This document shows, piece by piece, positions 11,256 through 23,400 of a stretch of DNA of 64,000 nucleotides. The position numbers were made by a program, and so were the translations under genes. The stretch comes from Oasisia sp. SBJ-2009 (lineage: Eukaryota; Annelida; Polychaeta; Sabellida; Siboglinidae). Within the stretch, counting starts at the first letter, position 1. Every line of letters starts with the position of its first letter. The notes under the pieces were generated by a model. That model was not told the DNA's origin. It made no database searches and saw nothing but the letters and a program-made list of their open reading frames with translations. The stretch covers positions 12,905,934 through 12,969,933 of the forward strand of contig OZ024867.1 of the NCBI GenBank assembly GCA_964017155.1, in the 5' to 3' direction.

Positions 11256-12050
11256 TCCAGAACAGTGCTCTGGTCAAAGATGTTTACGTTTAGCACCGTC
11301 TAAAATGTCGATAATGTGACTAAACGTATAACACCCCATGAACTACATGTACTAAAGAGACTTAGCTTAAAGGAATACGCAACCCTAAATAAATAAATAA
11401 AAAATAAAACCATTAAACAATGTCTACTGTATCACATGCTAGATTTCAATTTAATTCTTAGATAATTTAGAATTGATGAATGAACGATTAGAATAATTTA
11501 TCATATATTATAAGATAGTAATTTTTAAGTAAGTAAATATATTACTTCAGTACAATAATACAAACTTGTTGAAATAGTAACTTGTAGGAGGTAGCGGAAT
11601 TATGTAGAGAACGAGACGCTATAGTTGGAAGCAAGCGTGACGTAATGAGCCTCAAGACGTGACTGTTTCAACTGCAACGTGTTGCGTCTGTCTGGAGTTT
11701 GTTGTTGCTGTGTGTTGTCAGTTTGTGTCATGTGATGATTGATGAGTTATGGACCGCTGACACAGTTGGGTAATTAACGGCCTGTATACGTGATCACCAT
11801 GGCAATGGACACAGTTCATTTAACGATAGAATGACGACAGTATCATATAAATAAATAAAATCCACACAGACAGAAATTCACCCAAGCTATTACTTTGTTT
11901 CATCGTAGTCCACGTATGAATAAACACGACTTGGCCGCCCGCCCACCTGCCAGATTAATGTAATAACAATCGCCATGTACTCAGTACTTTATGTAAAACA
12001 CACCATTTCTCTGCTAGGCTATGCAACATCATTTGCATTTGGAATCACTG
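11256..12050. other. AT-rich spacer, no gene seen
   Basis: No conserved frame. A GC-richer stretch at about 11600-11700 and TTGGCCGCCCGCCCACC near 11930 carry no recognised motif. Confidence 0.5.
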
Positions 12051-12109
12051 ACACACACACGCACACACACACGCACACGCACACACACACGAACGCACGC
12101 TCGCACGCA

Positions 12110-12180
<71 letters not shown>
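12051..12180. repeat. CA microsatellite with CGCA interruptions
   Basis: Mostly CA repeats, with GCACGCACGCAC in the middle, running to 12180. Confidence 0.95.
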
Positions 12181-12182
<2 letters not shown>

Positions 12183-12300
12183 TATGTACAGTGTGTGTAA
12201 TACTGTGGTGTATGTTTGTGTGCGTGTACTATTCAGCCGCTTTGGCTGCCAGTGGAGTGAATAAACTTTACAAACTTTAAACTTTAAAACTTTTAAACTT

Positions 12301-12580
12301 TAAGGCCATGCGCGGGGCGGGTTTCAGCCCGCAGCCCGCGGGGGCGCTCGCGGGCCGCTGCGGGCTGGATTTTTTATTTTTTGCGGGGCGGTGCGGGCTG
12401 CGGGCCACACCTGGCCAGATCTGTGCGGTGCGGGCCAGGCTGCGGGCCAGGTATCTGTGGGGTTGGGCGGGCTGCGGGCCAGGATATGTCAAAGTATGCG
12501 GTGCGGGGTGGTGGGGTTGCACCTAATGATATAGTTGCGGGGTGGGTGCGGGCTCAGCATTTTCAGCCCGTGCAGTTTCT
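12301..12580. mobile_element. GC-rich inverted-repeat element, copy 1
   Basis: It starts with TAAGGCCATGCGCGGGGCGG and ends with GCGGGCTCAGCATTTTCAGC followed by CCGTGCAGTT, an imperfect inverted match. The interior is full of GCGGGC and GGGCCAGG steps. It is related to the better-preserved element at 13143-13342. Frames open on both strands because of composition, not selection. Confidence 0.6.
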
Positions 12581-12636
12581 CTGAAAATTTGGACATTGTC
12601 TGTGCCTATTAGATGGTGGATTACTTGATAGCTCTT

Positions 12637-12720
12637 TGTGTGTGTGTGACACTGTGTGTTGCTTGCACGACTGCACGTGTGCGACGAATATTTGCTGTGC
12701 ATGCGTGGATGTGTTCATAT

Positions 12721-12757
<37 letters not shown>

Positions 12758-12771
12758 TGTTTGTGTTTGTG

Positions 12772-12812
<41 letters not shown>

Positions 12813-12822
12813 GCGCGCACGT
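12637..12822. repeat. TG microsatellite with GTGC tract
   Basis: TGTG runs from about 12722, changing to TTTGTG and then GTGC and GC steps near 12770-12820. Confidence 0.9.
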
Positions 12823-13142
12823 TTAACTATGTTATGATAACATGTGCTATCCATGACTTTTTGGCAAACAACATGTTGCCAGTGAGCATTCTGGTAACAG
12901 AACATTTTGATAACACTGTTGAAAGCACTCATAATATGTCATTGCTTTGTTGTTTTGCACTGCCAGCGTTTGCCATTCATTAGAGTGTACATACACTAAT
13001 TCACAGTAAAAGAAATCACAGAAAAATAACAGTTTTGCCAAAGAAAGTCACAGGAAATAAGGTCACAACATAATGTTATTCAGACACTGTCTAGTTAATA
13101 CAAAGGTTTGGTCTTGCATACTGCATAGTGCATACTGCATAC

Positions 13143-13342
13143 TAAGGCCCTGCGCGGGCTGGAAATCTGAGCCCGCAGCAATGGTAAGAAATAAGGTAGC
13201 AAAATACTGTTATTGTGGCAAAGATCGCTACAGACTGCCCTTTTTACATAAGCATAACAATGATGACAGACCAAGTGCGGGCCAAGTTACTGCGGGGCGG
13301 GGCGGGCTGCGGGCTCAGATTTCCAGCCCGCACAGGGCCTTA
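13143..13342. mobile_element. GC-rich inverted-repeat element, copy 2
   Basis: The ends are inverted copies of each other over about 36 bases: TAAGGCCCTGCGCGGGCTGG at the left, and a right end whose reverse complement starts TAAGGCCCTGTGCGGGCTGG. The interior of about 130 bases has no transposase. It looks like a miniature inverted-repeat transposon; the superfamily is not determined, since no clear target duplication is seen. Confidence 0.7.
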
Positions 13343-13490
13343 CTGTGTGATACATGTAACATAACCATGCAAACTGGCGACAATAGTGTGGAATGGGAAA
13401 GTCCAAGCTTCACTCTTTACACCCCGCAACATCTGCTCAACCAAACACCATTTCGACTCTAGCAACATCCGTTAGTACTAATTCAATTGT
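13343..13490. other. Short 3' flank of glycosyltransferase gene
   Basis: No feature recognised. On the minus strand this is the region just after the stop codon. Confidence 0.4.
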
Positions 13491-14597
13491 TCACACCAAC
13501 ATATCAGAGTTTCCGTAGAATATGTATCGAAATATCTGTCCCACGGTCTTGTTGAGACGTTTTATCGACTCCGGGTCGTAGTCGACGTTGTGGAATCGAT
13601 ACCAGAGGTGCACGGCGTAGTTTCGCGCCTTCCAGTCGTAGAAGACGCCGGTTGCGTAGAGTTTCCTCCGTTCGCGCCCCTGCCAGGTCGGTTTGTGGAT
13701 CGTGTCTTTCTCGACATGCACAAGTCCTGGGTGTTGTTTGGCGATGATACCAGGCATCCGGACGGAGTGAAAGTTCCACCGTGTTGAATTGAAGGTGTGG
13801 TAACTGTCATACCACAGCCTCAAGAAAGTAACGTTTGCCACCGACATAAAGAAACCGTTACACAACCAATTCGGACGTTCTTCTCCCATCGTCGTCTGGT
13901 AGCAGTAGAGTTTACCAAGCGGTCGCAGTATGACAATGTCGAGGTCATGATAGATGCCGCCGTATTTTATGACAGCCTCTAAACGTATGATGTCCGAGTG
14001 ATGTTCGTCTTTGTTTATCGGGCGACCAAAGATCGTTTTAGGCGCTTCCCGCTGCATCATCATCAACATCGTCGTCGTCTTCTTTATCTTCTGTCTTATG
14101 AATGTCCACCATTTACCTGTGGGGGCGGTATCGTACCAGAACATGATCCGTTTCGGTTGAATGAACCGCAGAGATGACATCACACTGATGACGTGATGAA
14201 AGCGGAAGGCTGGCCGTGTTTTGCTGCCGTACCACGTTAAATGTAGGATGCGCGGAACCACCGGTTTGCAATTACTGCTTACTTGAGATGTTCCAATGAC
14301 TTCATTTTTGATGGCTGAAGGTCGGATTATTTGTCTCCTCTTGATGATCGATAGTTGTGATTTTTGCAAACTACGGATAGTCGATGGCACCACAGCGGAA
14401 TACTTATTGCCCATGACTGGTAATGTCGGGTTTCGTCGTGAATATGGTAATTGTAGAACATAGTTATTGTTGTCGAGCCAAAGCAAAGACGACACCAGTA
14501 CGACAGCAAGGCAGACAACGTAAACACCGACTCGTAGTAGGCTAGACAGCCGAGTTGGCGCCAACAACGACAGCATTCGTTTGTAGTCAGACGTCAT
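13491..14597 (-). CDS. GT32-like (DXD) glycosyltransferase, type II membrane protein
   Basis: Intronless 368-aa protein starting at a true ATG (14597). A short basic N-terminus is followed by one hydrophobic segment at about residues 22-41 (VYVVCLAVVLVSSLLW), as in a Golgi signal anchor. A stem leads to the catalytic part from about 113: VPRILHLTWYG (114-124), IMFWYD (151-156), then the family core SDIIRLEAVIKYGG (201-214) with the DXD motif DLD at 218-220, which in this family binds metal and nucleotide-sugar. NGFFMSVAN (247-255) and the C-terminal YAVHLWYR (327-334) are also typical. Possible N-glycosylation sites are Asn255, Asn270 and Asn349. The architecture resembles alpha-1,4-galactosyl- or N-acetylglucosaminyltransferases (Gly_transf_sug family). 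Donor and acceptor cannot be told from sequence. It is complete and undamaged, flanked by repeats, and could be a retrocopy or a naturally intronless gene. Confidence 0.9.
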   Translation of the reverse strand: MTSDYKRMLSLLAPTRLSSLLRVGVYVVCLAVVLVSSLLWLDNNNYVLQLPYSRRNPTLPVMGNKYSAVVPSTIRSLQKSQLSIIKRRQIIRPSAIKNEVIGTSQVSSNCKPVVPRILHLTWYGSKTRPAFRFHHVISVMSSLRFIQPKRIMFWYDTAPTGKWWTFIRQKIKKTTTMLMMMQREAPKTIFGRPINKDEHHSDIIRLEAVIKYGGIYHDLDIVILRPLGKLYCYQTTMGEERPNWLCNGFFMSVANVTFLRLWYDSYHTFNSTRWNFHSVRMPGIIAKQHPGLVHVEKDTIHKPTWQGRERRKLYATGVFYDWKARNYAVHLWYRFHNVDYDPESIKRLNKTVGQIFRYIFYGNSDMLV

Positions 14598-15571
14598 GCT
14601 CTATGTCGAGTCTTGATGCGGTGTGTATGCCCTGGCACTGCAACAAACAAACTCACGGTCACGCTGACGACTTGATACTATTGCAAAGGGCATCCCTTCT
14701 CTTATTGCAGAATCATCAATTTATCAAACAAGGCCTGATTTACCGCATATGGCCAAATTGTAAACGAGCCTTGAAACTGACTTGCAGGAATCTAGACAGT
14801 ATATCTATGCGTTTATATGTATTTTTACGTTATGCGCTATTCTACGTTATGGCGGGGAAGGAAGCATTGTAACACATTTCATGGCGTTCTAACGGCACCG
14901 TTTGGGCCAGATCCAAACGAACGTTGTTCTGCTGTGGCTCCGACACCAATTTAGCAAAATCAAAGGTAAGCTAGTATTTAGCAATGCATGCATGCATGAC
15001 AAATAAATGAGATATTGTACTAGTCGAGTTTCCCTTCACAATGAGATATTACTATCGTATAATTCCACTTAGAATTCGCCCAAACAGTATCAAGTCAACG
15101 AAACGCAAGTTGAATTCATAGTAGAAACATTTCAACACATTCAGAGAGTGCAACATAGTACTAAATTTGAGAGGCCCGTTGAATAAATAACGTAGAATGC
15201 ACATGACTATTCTTTTCTGAGTATTTATCATTTCGTTGTAGCGTGTAACATCTCTTGGGTATCGTCCTGTTGTCTTTAGTGATTCGAGTGTCATTGTACT
15301 TGTGTTGTTTTACAGTTAAAGTAAAATGCCGCAAAAGTCGGCAGACAATCAAAATGTACTGCGCTAAAACAGTTGACTTGACCCCGGAAGCTATGGAGTA
15401 AAGAAGACATAACATTCCAGGGAAAGATGCTAATACATCGAGCGAAGTAGTGACCGAAGTTGGAAGTCTACGACCCGACAAATATGCTACCATAAAGAAA
15501 ACAACACTTGTAGTTAAGATAATATTTCGAAGTCCATGTTAACTTCAAAAGCGATTTCTTGGAATGCATGA
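14598..15571. other. Upstream region of glycosyltransferase, no gene seen
   Basis: Moderately AT-rich, with only short frames. It should contain the promoter of the minus-strand glycosyltransferase, but no clear TATA element or initiator can be assigned. Confidence 0.4.
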
Positions 15572-16076
15572 ATGCCTCCAAACCGCACTCAATACGAGAA
15601 CTTTGCCACTCTCACAGAAACCGAATGCACGTTGCAAGTAGATTTCTCCGAGAACTGTAAGTGCCATTTTCTGCAGGAAATAAGCAGTGTGTACTACTCT
15701 AAGAACCAAGTGAAAGTTCGTCCTACGGTGATACACTACAAACGAGTTAACTTGAAACATAGGAGCCTCGCGGTGCTGTCAGATGAAATGGCGCAGTGTT
15801 GCATCATTGGTTGGATCGAGCATGTCAGTACAGGAACAGCACAATCTTGAATCTGATGTCAATTGTACAAGGTCATGTTCGCCCTATCTGCGACATGGCA
15901 GTACTTCGACACGGCGCAGGGTAATGTGGTAAAGGACCATACAATGGGAGATGTGATCGAGGCTGTGAAACGAGCAGCTGATAAACATGTTTGCAATGTC
16001 TCGGGTTTTTACAGTAGACCCACTGGAAGAATCGACACCCTTGTGATTGCGTGCACGCGGGGAAGATATCGCACAT
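15572..16076 (+). pseudogene. Decayed gene of an uncharacterised DFSEN-motif family
   Basis: From the ATG at 15572 the frame gives ECTLQVDFSENCKCHFLQEI, then a frame change near 15850 leads to TWQYFDTAQGNVVKDHTMGD and VIEAVKRAADKHV. I recognise both blocks from a large uncharacterised protein family of aquatic animals. There an acidic DFSENY block is followed some 100 residues later by a WNFFEAxHGKGxxD...KRxAD block; it may be transposon-derived. The middle part is missing and the frame is broken, so this is a relic. Assignment is from memory of motifs, not a search. Confidence 0.5.
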
Positions 16077-16717
16077 GGTGGTGGGTGTGTGTCTGTCGTG
16101 TGCGCTCGCCAGAATCGGAATTATAACCCCCGATTCAGGGTATAGTGAATAACGCTCGTTCTATAGTTCGACCTCGGTTTTCTTCAAGCAGAATGAAGTT
16201 CACGTTCGTACACAATAATAGCATAATAAACATTGCATTGGCAACACATTTTAGAGTGTTACATCGAAGCATCTGAGCGTCTTGTGATAGGCAAGTCCAG
16301 TACTCCTACATTTTACAAGTTTAAAAGATGTCGAAAATTTGGAAAGTCGTGTTTAATATGAGCTTCGGTCTCATATTAGAGTTATAATTTGGAAGCCAAG
16401 ATTGGTAGACCTAAATCATCTTCGTCAACCCCGGTCTCCCTGATTAAAGCGACGCTCTGTCCTTTTATAGTTAAAAGATAATCAACCAGTATGCATCTGT
16501 GCGCATGTGTACTTGACCAAATCCGGTCGTAGGTTTTTCCAAGGACGCTAGTGTACACACACAAGTATCTATAGAAATTAAACGTCGATTTGTAAAGTAG
16601 ACGTCTTTGAACAATCTGTCGAAGCTCGGATTTTGTCAATGCGAAATAAATCAGTAGCGTTCGGTGGGCGTCTAGCTGTTGAGATAAATGACTATTAAGA
16701 GCAGTGCCGTGAGTGTG
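16077..16717. other. Spacer, no gene seen
   Basis: No coding or repeat signal recognised. Confidence 0.4.
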
Positions 16718-16788
16718 GCCCGGGATGAGTTTCTATTGAACTCCTCCGGCGTGGTAAATAGTGTTGTCCACCTTTTAAATTAATCGGA
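16718..16788. repeat. Relic related to the 19.4 kb inverted-repeat element
   Basis: TTCTATTGAACTC, GGTAAATAGTGTTGTCCA and TTAATCGG correspond in order and spacing to TTCTATTGAACTC, GGTAAACAGTGCTGTCCA and TGAATCGG at 19408-19462. Confidence 0.6.
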
Positions 16789-16878
16789 TCCTTGTTCGTG
16801 CTGGCCTTGCTCTGGTTTTACCTCTCTTACGTAATACCTCTAGACTCGCTTTTACTCTGGTTCTTAACTTTAACGCTA

Positions 16879-17120
<242 letters not shown>

Positions 17121-18859
17121 TTACGCCACTTCCTTGTGACTCTACTATGGATAGTTGGTCAGGACAACTTGGCAACACTAGCCCCAACAAGCAGGTTACA
17201 ACGTGTATTCAGGCGATGTTCAAACATGATGAAATCATATCTGACGTTAACTGATGATGTGCGGTTAGCCAATCTTGTATTCTACGTTATTTGTGTTCAA
17301 CGTTAACCAAAATTTTATGAATTAAACTCATTTTGCGAAACAACGAATGGTCAGACTACTGGTATTTCTTCTGTCATATGCGACAGCAGTGTGATTTTGT
17401 AATAATACGACACTTGTATCCCTATTTAATGTAAAACAAAATGCTGCCAGAACGCACAACATTATTTTGTAGTCTACGTTATCAGTGAATGTGTTTGCTG
17501 AAACATGAACACGTATACCAGTGCTACGAAACTTTACAAATGTGCTGCAATACTTTGTAACAGGTGGAGCATGTGTTCAGGTAGTCTTATTTTAACAGTA
17601 TCTTTCAATAGGTCAGTGTTAAGAAAGTATTGCATTCGTATGTATTCTACGTTATTCGCGTGCTGCAGTGTACACTCTATTTTGTCATGATAATGACGCT
17701 ACTTCGAGATGTTTCAATTGTTAGTATCTCCATAAATGCTCCAGATGTCAAAGTAAATGTTAAGTGATATAATATAGTGTGTAATGTATCATCGTTGAGA
17801 ATTAAATGAACAGAGCATCACGATTTAGTTGCTTCATTTCATTCATTACGCATGTATTTAACATAAATGTCTGAACCATTTTGATAACAATCATAACACG
17901 GTGTGATGTATTTAAATAACTCCACAATCCATTAAGTTTTCCTTATGTTACATATGTAAAACGTATCTATATTGCGCAAAAACAAATCAGAAACGTTTGT
18001 ATTCTACGTCCTTTGGAAAAAGCCACGCCAGCTACCACTCCATAGCCATTATCTCAGCTTGCACTATGCGCATTTGTCATTAATTAGTTATTGTTTTTAA
18101 GTATTTCCACGTATAGTGTGTACGACATGGTGGCTATGACGTTGGATACATTGAAAACAAACGGAAAATCGTCATAGTTTGACAGGTTGGTGCAATAAAA
18201 CAAGGATAGATTGGATGGAAAGAACGATTGTTCCTAGAAGTTCAGCATATATACTTTCAAACGGAAGCATATATTTTCATCAAATATTTTGAAATGTAAT
18301 TGTTCCTATTTTAAGAATTAACTGGATACTTTTTTGGTAGTTTTAACTGTATTCTTTGTGTAGATAGTAGACTAGATAGATACCCACTCGTGGGTAATAG
18401 GTGTCTTCTAATGAATTATTAGTATAATGTACTATACATTGTTCACCACAACTAACCTCTTACGGCAAGCAAAGTGCGTCATGCCGGTAAAACAGCTAAA
18501 GGCTAACGTTATCTTTAAGAAAACATTGCTGATTCGATGAAAGCATTAGCGAACCAGCAACCACCGTAATAAATTGGCTGCTGTCGTTTTAGGGTAACAA
18601 ATGTTAATATTGTATGGTTGTTACTGCAGATGAAATAAAGTATTTTCTTGAATGTTTTCATATTATAATCGCGTTTTCTTAGTAATAAATTGTGTACGGA
18701 ATATTTGAATTTCTGATAGAGCCTATCAATCTCCGTCGCATATATAAACATGTCCATCTTTAATAGACCTTCTCATCTCGTCGTTTGTTGCCTAGACCAT
18801 CCAAAATGGATGTTGAACACATTTTAATAGTCGACCCCCCAGTTTATAAAATAACATCA
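17121..18859. other. Spacer, no gene seen
   Basis: No conserved frame. TATTCTACGTTAT-like strings recur at about 14836, 17278, 17640 and 18000, without visible context. Confidence 0.4.
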
Positions 18860-18889
18860 AAGCTATGAGTGCCCTACTCGGTTCGAGGC

Positions 18890-19206
18890 TTCTGCCCCCA
18901 CGTGTCTGTTTCGGAACTAGCGCCCCGTCTGAACAATTGTTCTATTAGAATTTTCGAAAACTAGTTGAACGGCCCGTCAACGTGTATTGTTTCGAACTAG
19001 CGTCCGGTCGACGAGTCTGTTTCGAACTAGCGCGCCCGAAACAGACTCGTCGACCGGACGCTAGTTCGAAACAAACACGTTGACGGGCCGTTAGTTCGAA
19101 ACAGACACGTCGACGGGGCGCTAGTTCGAAACAGACACGTTGAGGGGCCGTTAGTTCGAAACAGACACGTCGACGAGCCGCTAGTTCGAAACAGATACGA
19201 TGACGC
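18890..19206. repeat. Fold-back array of 30-bp TTCGAA-containing repeats
   Basis: Right half (19060-19206): a 30-bp unit, TAGTTCGAAACAGACACGTC plus GACGGGGCGC, repeated about five times, alternating between GCTAG/GTTAG and CGTCGAC/CGTTGA forms, so a 60-bp dimer. Left half (18890-19024): the same sequence in opposite orientation. Around 19030 the two halves form a near-perfect palindrome (18970-19024 against 19037-19090, one indel, 12-base spacer). Confidence 0.85.
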
Positions 19207-19378
19207 TGTCAAGTTGCCCCCACCTGCAAATTCTATTAAAATTCCAACTGAAATTTGTGGTGTGCTCTTCTTTGATTGATCGGCCTGTCTATGCCAGACA
19301 TTCATCAATGCAACGTAAATGAGCGATGTCCGGTCGACGTCTTAATGTGAAATTAATGGCGTTTAGATGACGCTTCCA

Positions 19379-19530
19379 GCGAATGTCTGCCGGGTCCGTG
19401 ACGCGCTTCTATTGAACTCAGCCAGTGCGGTAAACAGTGCTGTCCAGTTCAGAATGAATCGGTGTTTTGCTTATATATAGCGCTGGCTGAGTTCAATGAA
19501 AGCGCCTTACGGACCCGGCATACATTCGCT
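19379..19530. mobile_element. Small element with 50-bp terminal inverted repeats
   Basis: The left arm (19379-19428, starting AGCGAATGTCTGCCGGGTCC) is the reverse complement of the right arm (19480-19530), with few mismatches. Its inner sequence GAATGAATCGGTGTTTTGC is repeated in inverse at about 19676-19700, after the TA tract. A diverged relative is at 16718. No protein is encoded, so it is non-autonomous. Confidence 0.65.
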
Positions 19531-19673
<143 letters not shown>

Positions 19674-19756
19674 CAGACAAACAAAACACCGATTCATGCA
19701 TATATATATATAATACTAGTGAAAAAAATTAAAAACAATTTGCATTTTATCACATA

Positions 19757-19820
19757 TATGTTGAGGTTTCCCTTGAAGGTAGGGACAAATGAGCTGTTTT
19801 TAATTTCAAGTGATAATCTG

Positions 19821-19825
<5 letters not shown>
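19757..19825. repeat. Dispersed repeat, copy a (pair at 24527)
   Basis: CATATATGTTGAGGTTTCCC, TTGAAGGTAGGGACAAATGA and TTTTTAATTTCAAGTGATAA recur at 24525-24600 in the same orientation, with few changes. Both copies lie beside TA tracts. Confidence 0.8.
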
Positions 19826-19878
<53 letters not shown>

Positions 19879-19942
19879 TTATATTATATATAAATTTATA
19901 TTATATATAAATATATATATAATATTATCTACTAAATATATG

Positions 19943-19996
<54 letters not shown>

Positions 19997-20080
19997 CATA
20001 TTAGATATACATATTATAGAATATATATTTTTAATATGTATATATGTATACATTAATATATATATATATATATATATTTG
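19826..20080. repeat. TA-rich tract with small tandem duplications
   Basis: TA repeats interrupted by a doubled AAATTTATATTATATATA segment (about 19875-19910) and other AT variants. This is the upstream half of the TA tract in which the LINE sits. Confidence 0.9.
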
Positions 20081-20085
20081 TATGC

Positions 20086-20118
20086 AGGTATTGCAGTACC
20101 TCAGGTATTGCAATACCT
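20086..20118. repeat. Two adjacent 16-bp palindromes
   Basis: AGGTATTGCAGTACCT (20086-20101) and AGGTATTGCAATACCT (20103-20118); the second is a perfect palindrome. They stand at the apparent 5' end of the RTE-like element. Confidence 0.8.
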
Positions 20119-20426
20119 CAGGGAGTTTGACGCCCCTGCTATGCAGAGTTGTAAACCACTGCCTTGTGGTATAGGTTCTTGTCAGAACCGAAGGCTAAGG
20201 GAGCAAACCCTAAACAGAAAACCATGTCACTGTGGCAGCATCAAGGGCGGTTGGTGTATGGAACTCCCAACATCTCTCGACCAGCCACTGCAGGGACAAA
20301 TAGTTTGCGCCTGTCTTGACATGTTCTTGCCGGTGTGAGACCTCTATTTGTTCCCCGAGAGAGTGTCGCTAGTAACTTGCAAAAGCCAGCGGTACTTCAA
20401 AAGTTTTTGCTAGCAGCTTCCATGAA

Positions 20427-23400
20427 ATGTACAACTGCACGAAACATGATACCGGATCGGCCGTCGCCCGGGTTACCAAGGACCGCGCTGCTCGACCTCA
20501 TCTTCCGTCGACAGTGGAAAATCAGCTAGGAAGAAGAAGACAAAGAAGACAACTACTGACAATTGGACAATGGAACGTCAGGACTCTCCTCGACCGAGAA
20601 GGAGCTAACCGACCAGAAAGACGTACGGCACTAGTAGCAATGGAACTTGCCAAATACAACATCGACATCGCCGCCCTATGTGAAACAAGGTTCTCAGAGT
20701 CTGGTAGTCTCGACGACTTGGAATACTCTTTCTTCTGGAGTGGCAAACCCGAAGGAGAAAGAAGGGAGGCCGGAGTGGGCTTTGCTGTCAAAAAGGATAT
20801 CATCACAAAGCTGACAGAAATGCCACGGCCAGTAAGTGACAGAATCATGACGATGAGACTACCTCTGAGCAAGGACAACTTTGCTACAATTATCAACGTG
20901 TATGCTCCGACAATGACAAACCCAGACGAAAACAAGGAGGCCTTCTACAACCAGCTCACAAGTGTGCTCAGGGGCATCCCTCATACCGATAAGCTACTGC
21001 TGATAGGAGATTTCAATGCGAGGATAGGAAGAGACAATGACAAGTGGCCCTTGGTCATGGGCAAACATGGGATTGGGAAATGCAACTCCAATGGCGAACT
21101 TCTACTGGCTCTGTGCTCTGAGTTCGAACTGATAGTGACGAACACCATGTTCAAGCAGAAGGATGAACGCAAGACCACCTGGATGCATCCTCGTTCCAAA
21201 CACTGGCATATGATCGACTTCATCATCACGAGGTGTCGGGATAAGATGGACATCCACAGCACCCGAGCCATGCGTGGAGCAAACTGCTGGACCGATCACC
21301 AGATGCTGAGATCAAAAGTGGCTTTCAGAATACGACAAAAGCACAACAGGCAAGGGACAAATAAGCCGACCAAGCTCAACACTGCAAAACTAAGTACCAT
21401 CAGCCATAGGGAGAGTTTTGAGCAGGAGATGGACAGTGCTCTCGCCCACTGGGAGGAGAAGGAAAACTCAACACCAGACGAGGAATGGGCAGCTCTGCAG
21501 CAGGTTGTGTACAACACAGCCAAGACATATCTTGGCAAGCCAGACAGAAAACACCAGGACTGGTTCGACCCCAACGACCAGGAGCTACAGACTCTTATGA
21601 GCAGAAGAGATCAAGCCCACCAGAGAGTGTTGCAAACCAGGAGCACTAGATCCACCACTGCAGCATACAAAGATGCCTGCAGACTGCTACAAAAACACAC
21701 CCGTGCACTGAAGTCGGACTGGTGGGAAAGGAAAGCAGTGGAGCTGCAGAGAGCTGCCGACAGTAACAACATGAAGGGCTTCTACAATGGACTGAAGGAA
21801 GTGTGGGGACCCAAAAAGAAGGGACCTGTTCAACTAAAATCAACAGACGGAATGGAAACCTTCTCTGACAGCAAGAGAGTTGTGGCAAGATGGAGTGAAC
21901 ACTTCCAGAAGCTACTCAACGTCCCTGGCGACATAGATCACGAAGCTCTGGACAACATCCCGCAGCGCATTACCAAGACAAGCCTTGATGAGGTTCCAAC
22001 TATGGATGAGATGGCTAGAGCAATCGCCAGCCTGAAAGATGGCAAAGCACCTGGAGGAGATGGAATTCCTGCAGAAGTATGGAAGCACGGAGGAGACAAT
22101 CTGTTCAGCAGACTGCACCAACTAATCACCAATGCCTGGGAGATGGGTTCTGTACCACAAGCATGGAAGGATGCAAGCATTATAACCATCTACAAGAAAG
22201 GTGATCGAACAGACTGTGGGAACTATAGAGGAATCTCTCTTCTTTCCATAGCAGGCAAGATCTTCGCCAGGATCCTCCTCAACAGACTATCTACCCACCT
22301 AACACCAGAGGTAGTTCCGGAGACACAATGTGGCTTCAGAGGTAACCGGAGCACCGTGGATATGATATTTTGTCTCCGACAACTACAAGAAAAGTGCATT
22401 GAGCAGGACCGACCACTGTACATGGTATTTGTCGACTTCAGTAAGGCGTTCGATACAGTTGGGAGGACCGGACTATGGCAGCTACTGAAGAAGTATGGCT
22501 GCCCAGAGAAGTTCACAACAATGATCGAGGCACTACATACCGGAATGATGGCGACTGTTAATGTTGGAGGGGAAGTCTCGGAATCGTTCAGGGTCACAAA
22601 TGGGGTCAAGCAAGGCTGTGTACTGGCGCCCACGCTCTTTTCCATCTTCCTATCAGCAATGCTCGACAATGCTTTCCGTGACATGGGGGATGGCATCTAC
22701 ATACAGTCCAGACAGAGCGCTGACCTATTCAACGTCGCACACTTCAGAGCGAAGACCAAGACTACACGGATACTGATGAGGGAGCTGCTATTCGCAGATG
22801 ACAGTGCACTGGTTGCACACTCTGCTGAAGAGATGCAGAAAATAGTGGATGCTTTTTCCAATGCGTCAAAGAAGTTCGGCCTGAAGATTAACATCAAGAA
22901 GACCGAGGTGCTGTACCAACCCAACTCTACAAGAACCCGAGAGGAGGATATCATGGTTGATGGAAACAAGCTGAACTCTGTTATGGAATTCACCTACCTC
23001 GGAAGCACTATATCAAGTGACGGATGCATTGACGATGAAATACAGAGGAGGATGGCCAAGGCTAGTGCATCTTTCGGCCGACTACGCCAGAGACTCTGGA
23101 ACAACCACCATGTGTCCATGCGGGTTAAAGGCAAGATATACCGTGCAATTGTGCTGTCCACCCTCCTATACGGAGCCGAGGCATGGACAGTGTACAGACG
23201 ACAGGTGAAAAAGTTGCATGCCTTCATGATGCGACATCTGCGTTCGATCATGAGGATAACCTGGATGGACAAAGTGACAAACAAGGAAATACTCGAACGG
23301 ACAGGGCTGCCATCTATGGAAGATCTTCTGATCAGAAAGAATCTCCGGTGGACTGGACACCTCATGAGGATGTCATCAGACAGGCTACCGAAGCAGGTTC

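Noticed and set aside
12277..12584. Gly/Ala/Cys-rich frames on both strands
   Set aside because: Produced by the GC-rich GCGGGC repeat element; no start, stop or domain logic.
13504..13810. Additional minus-strand and plus-strand frames inside the glycosyltransferase
   Set aside because: Out-of-frame shadows of the 368-aa gene, without family motifs.
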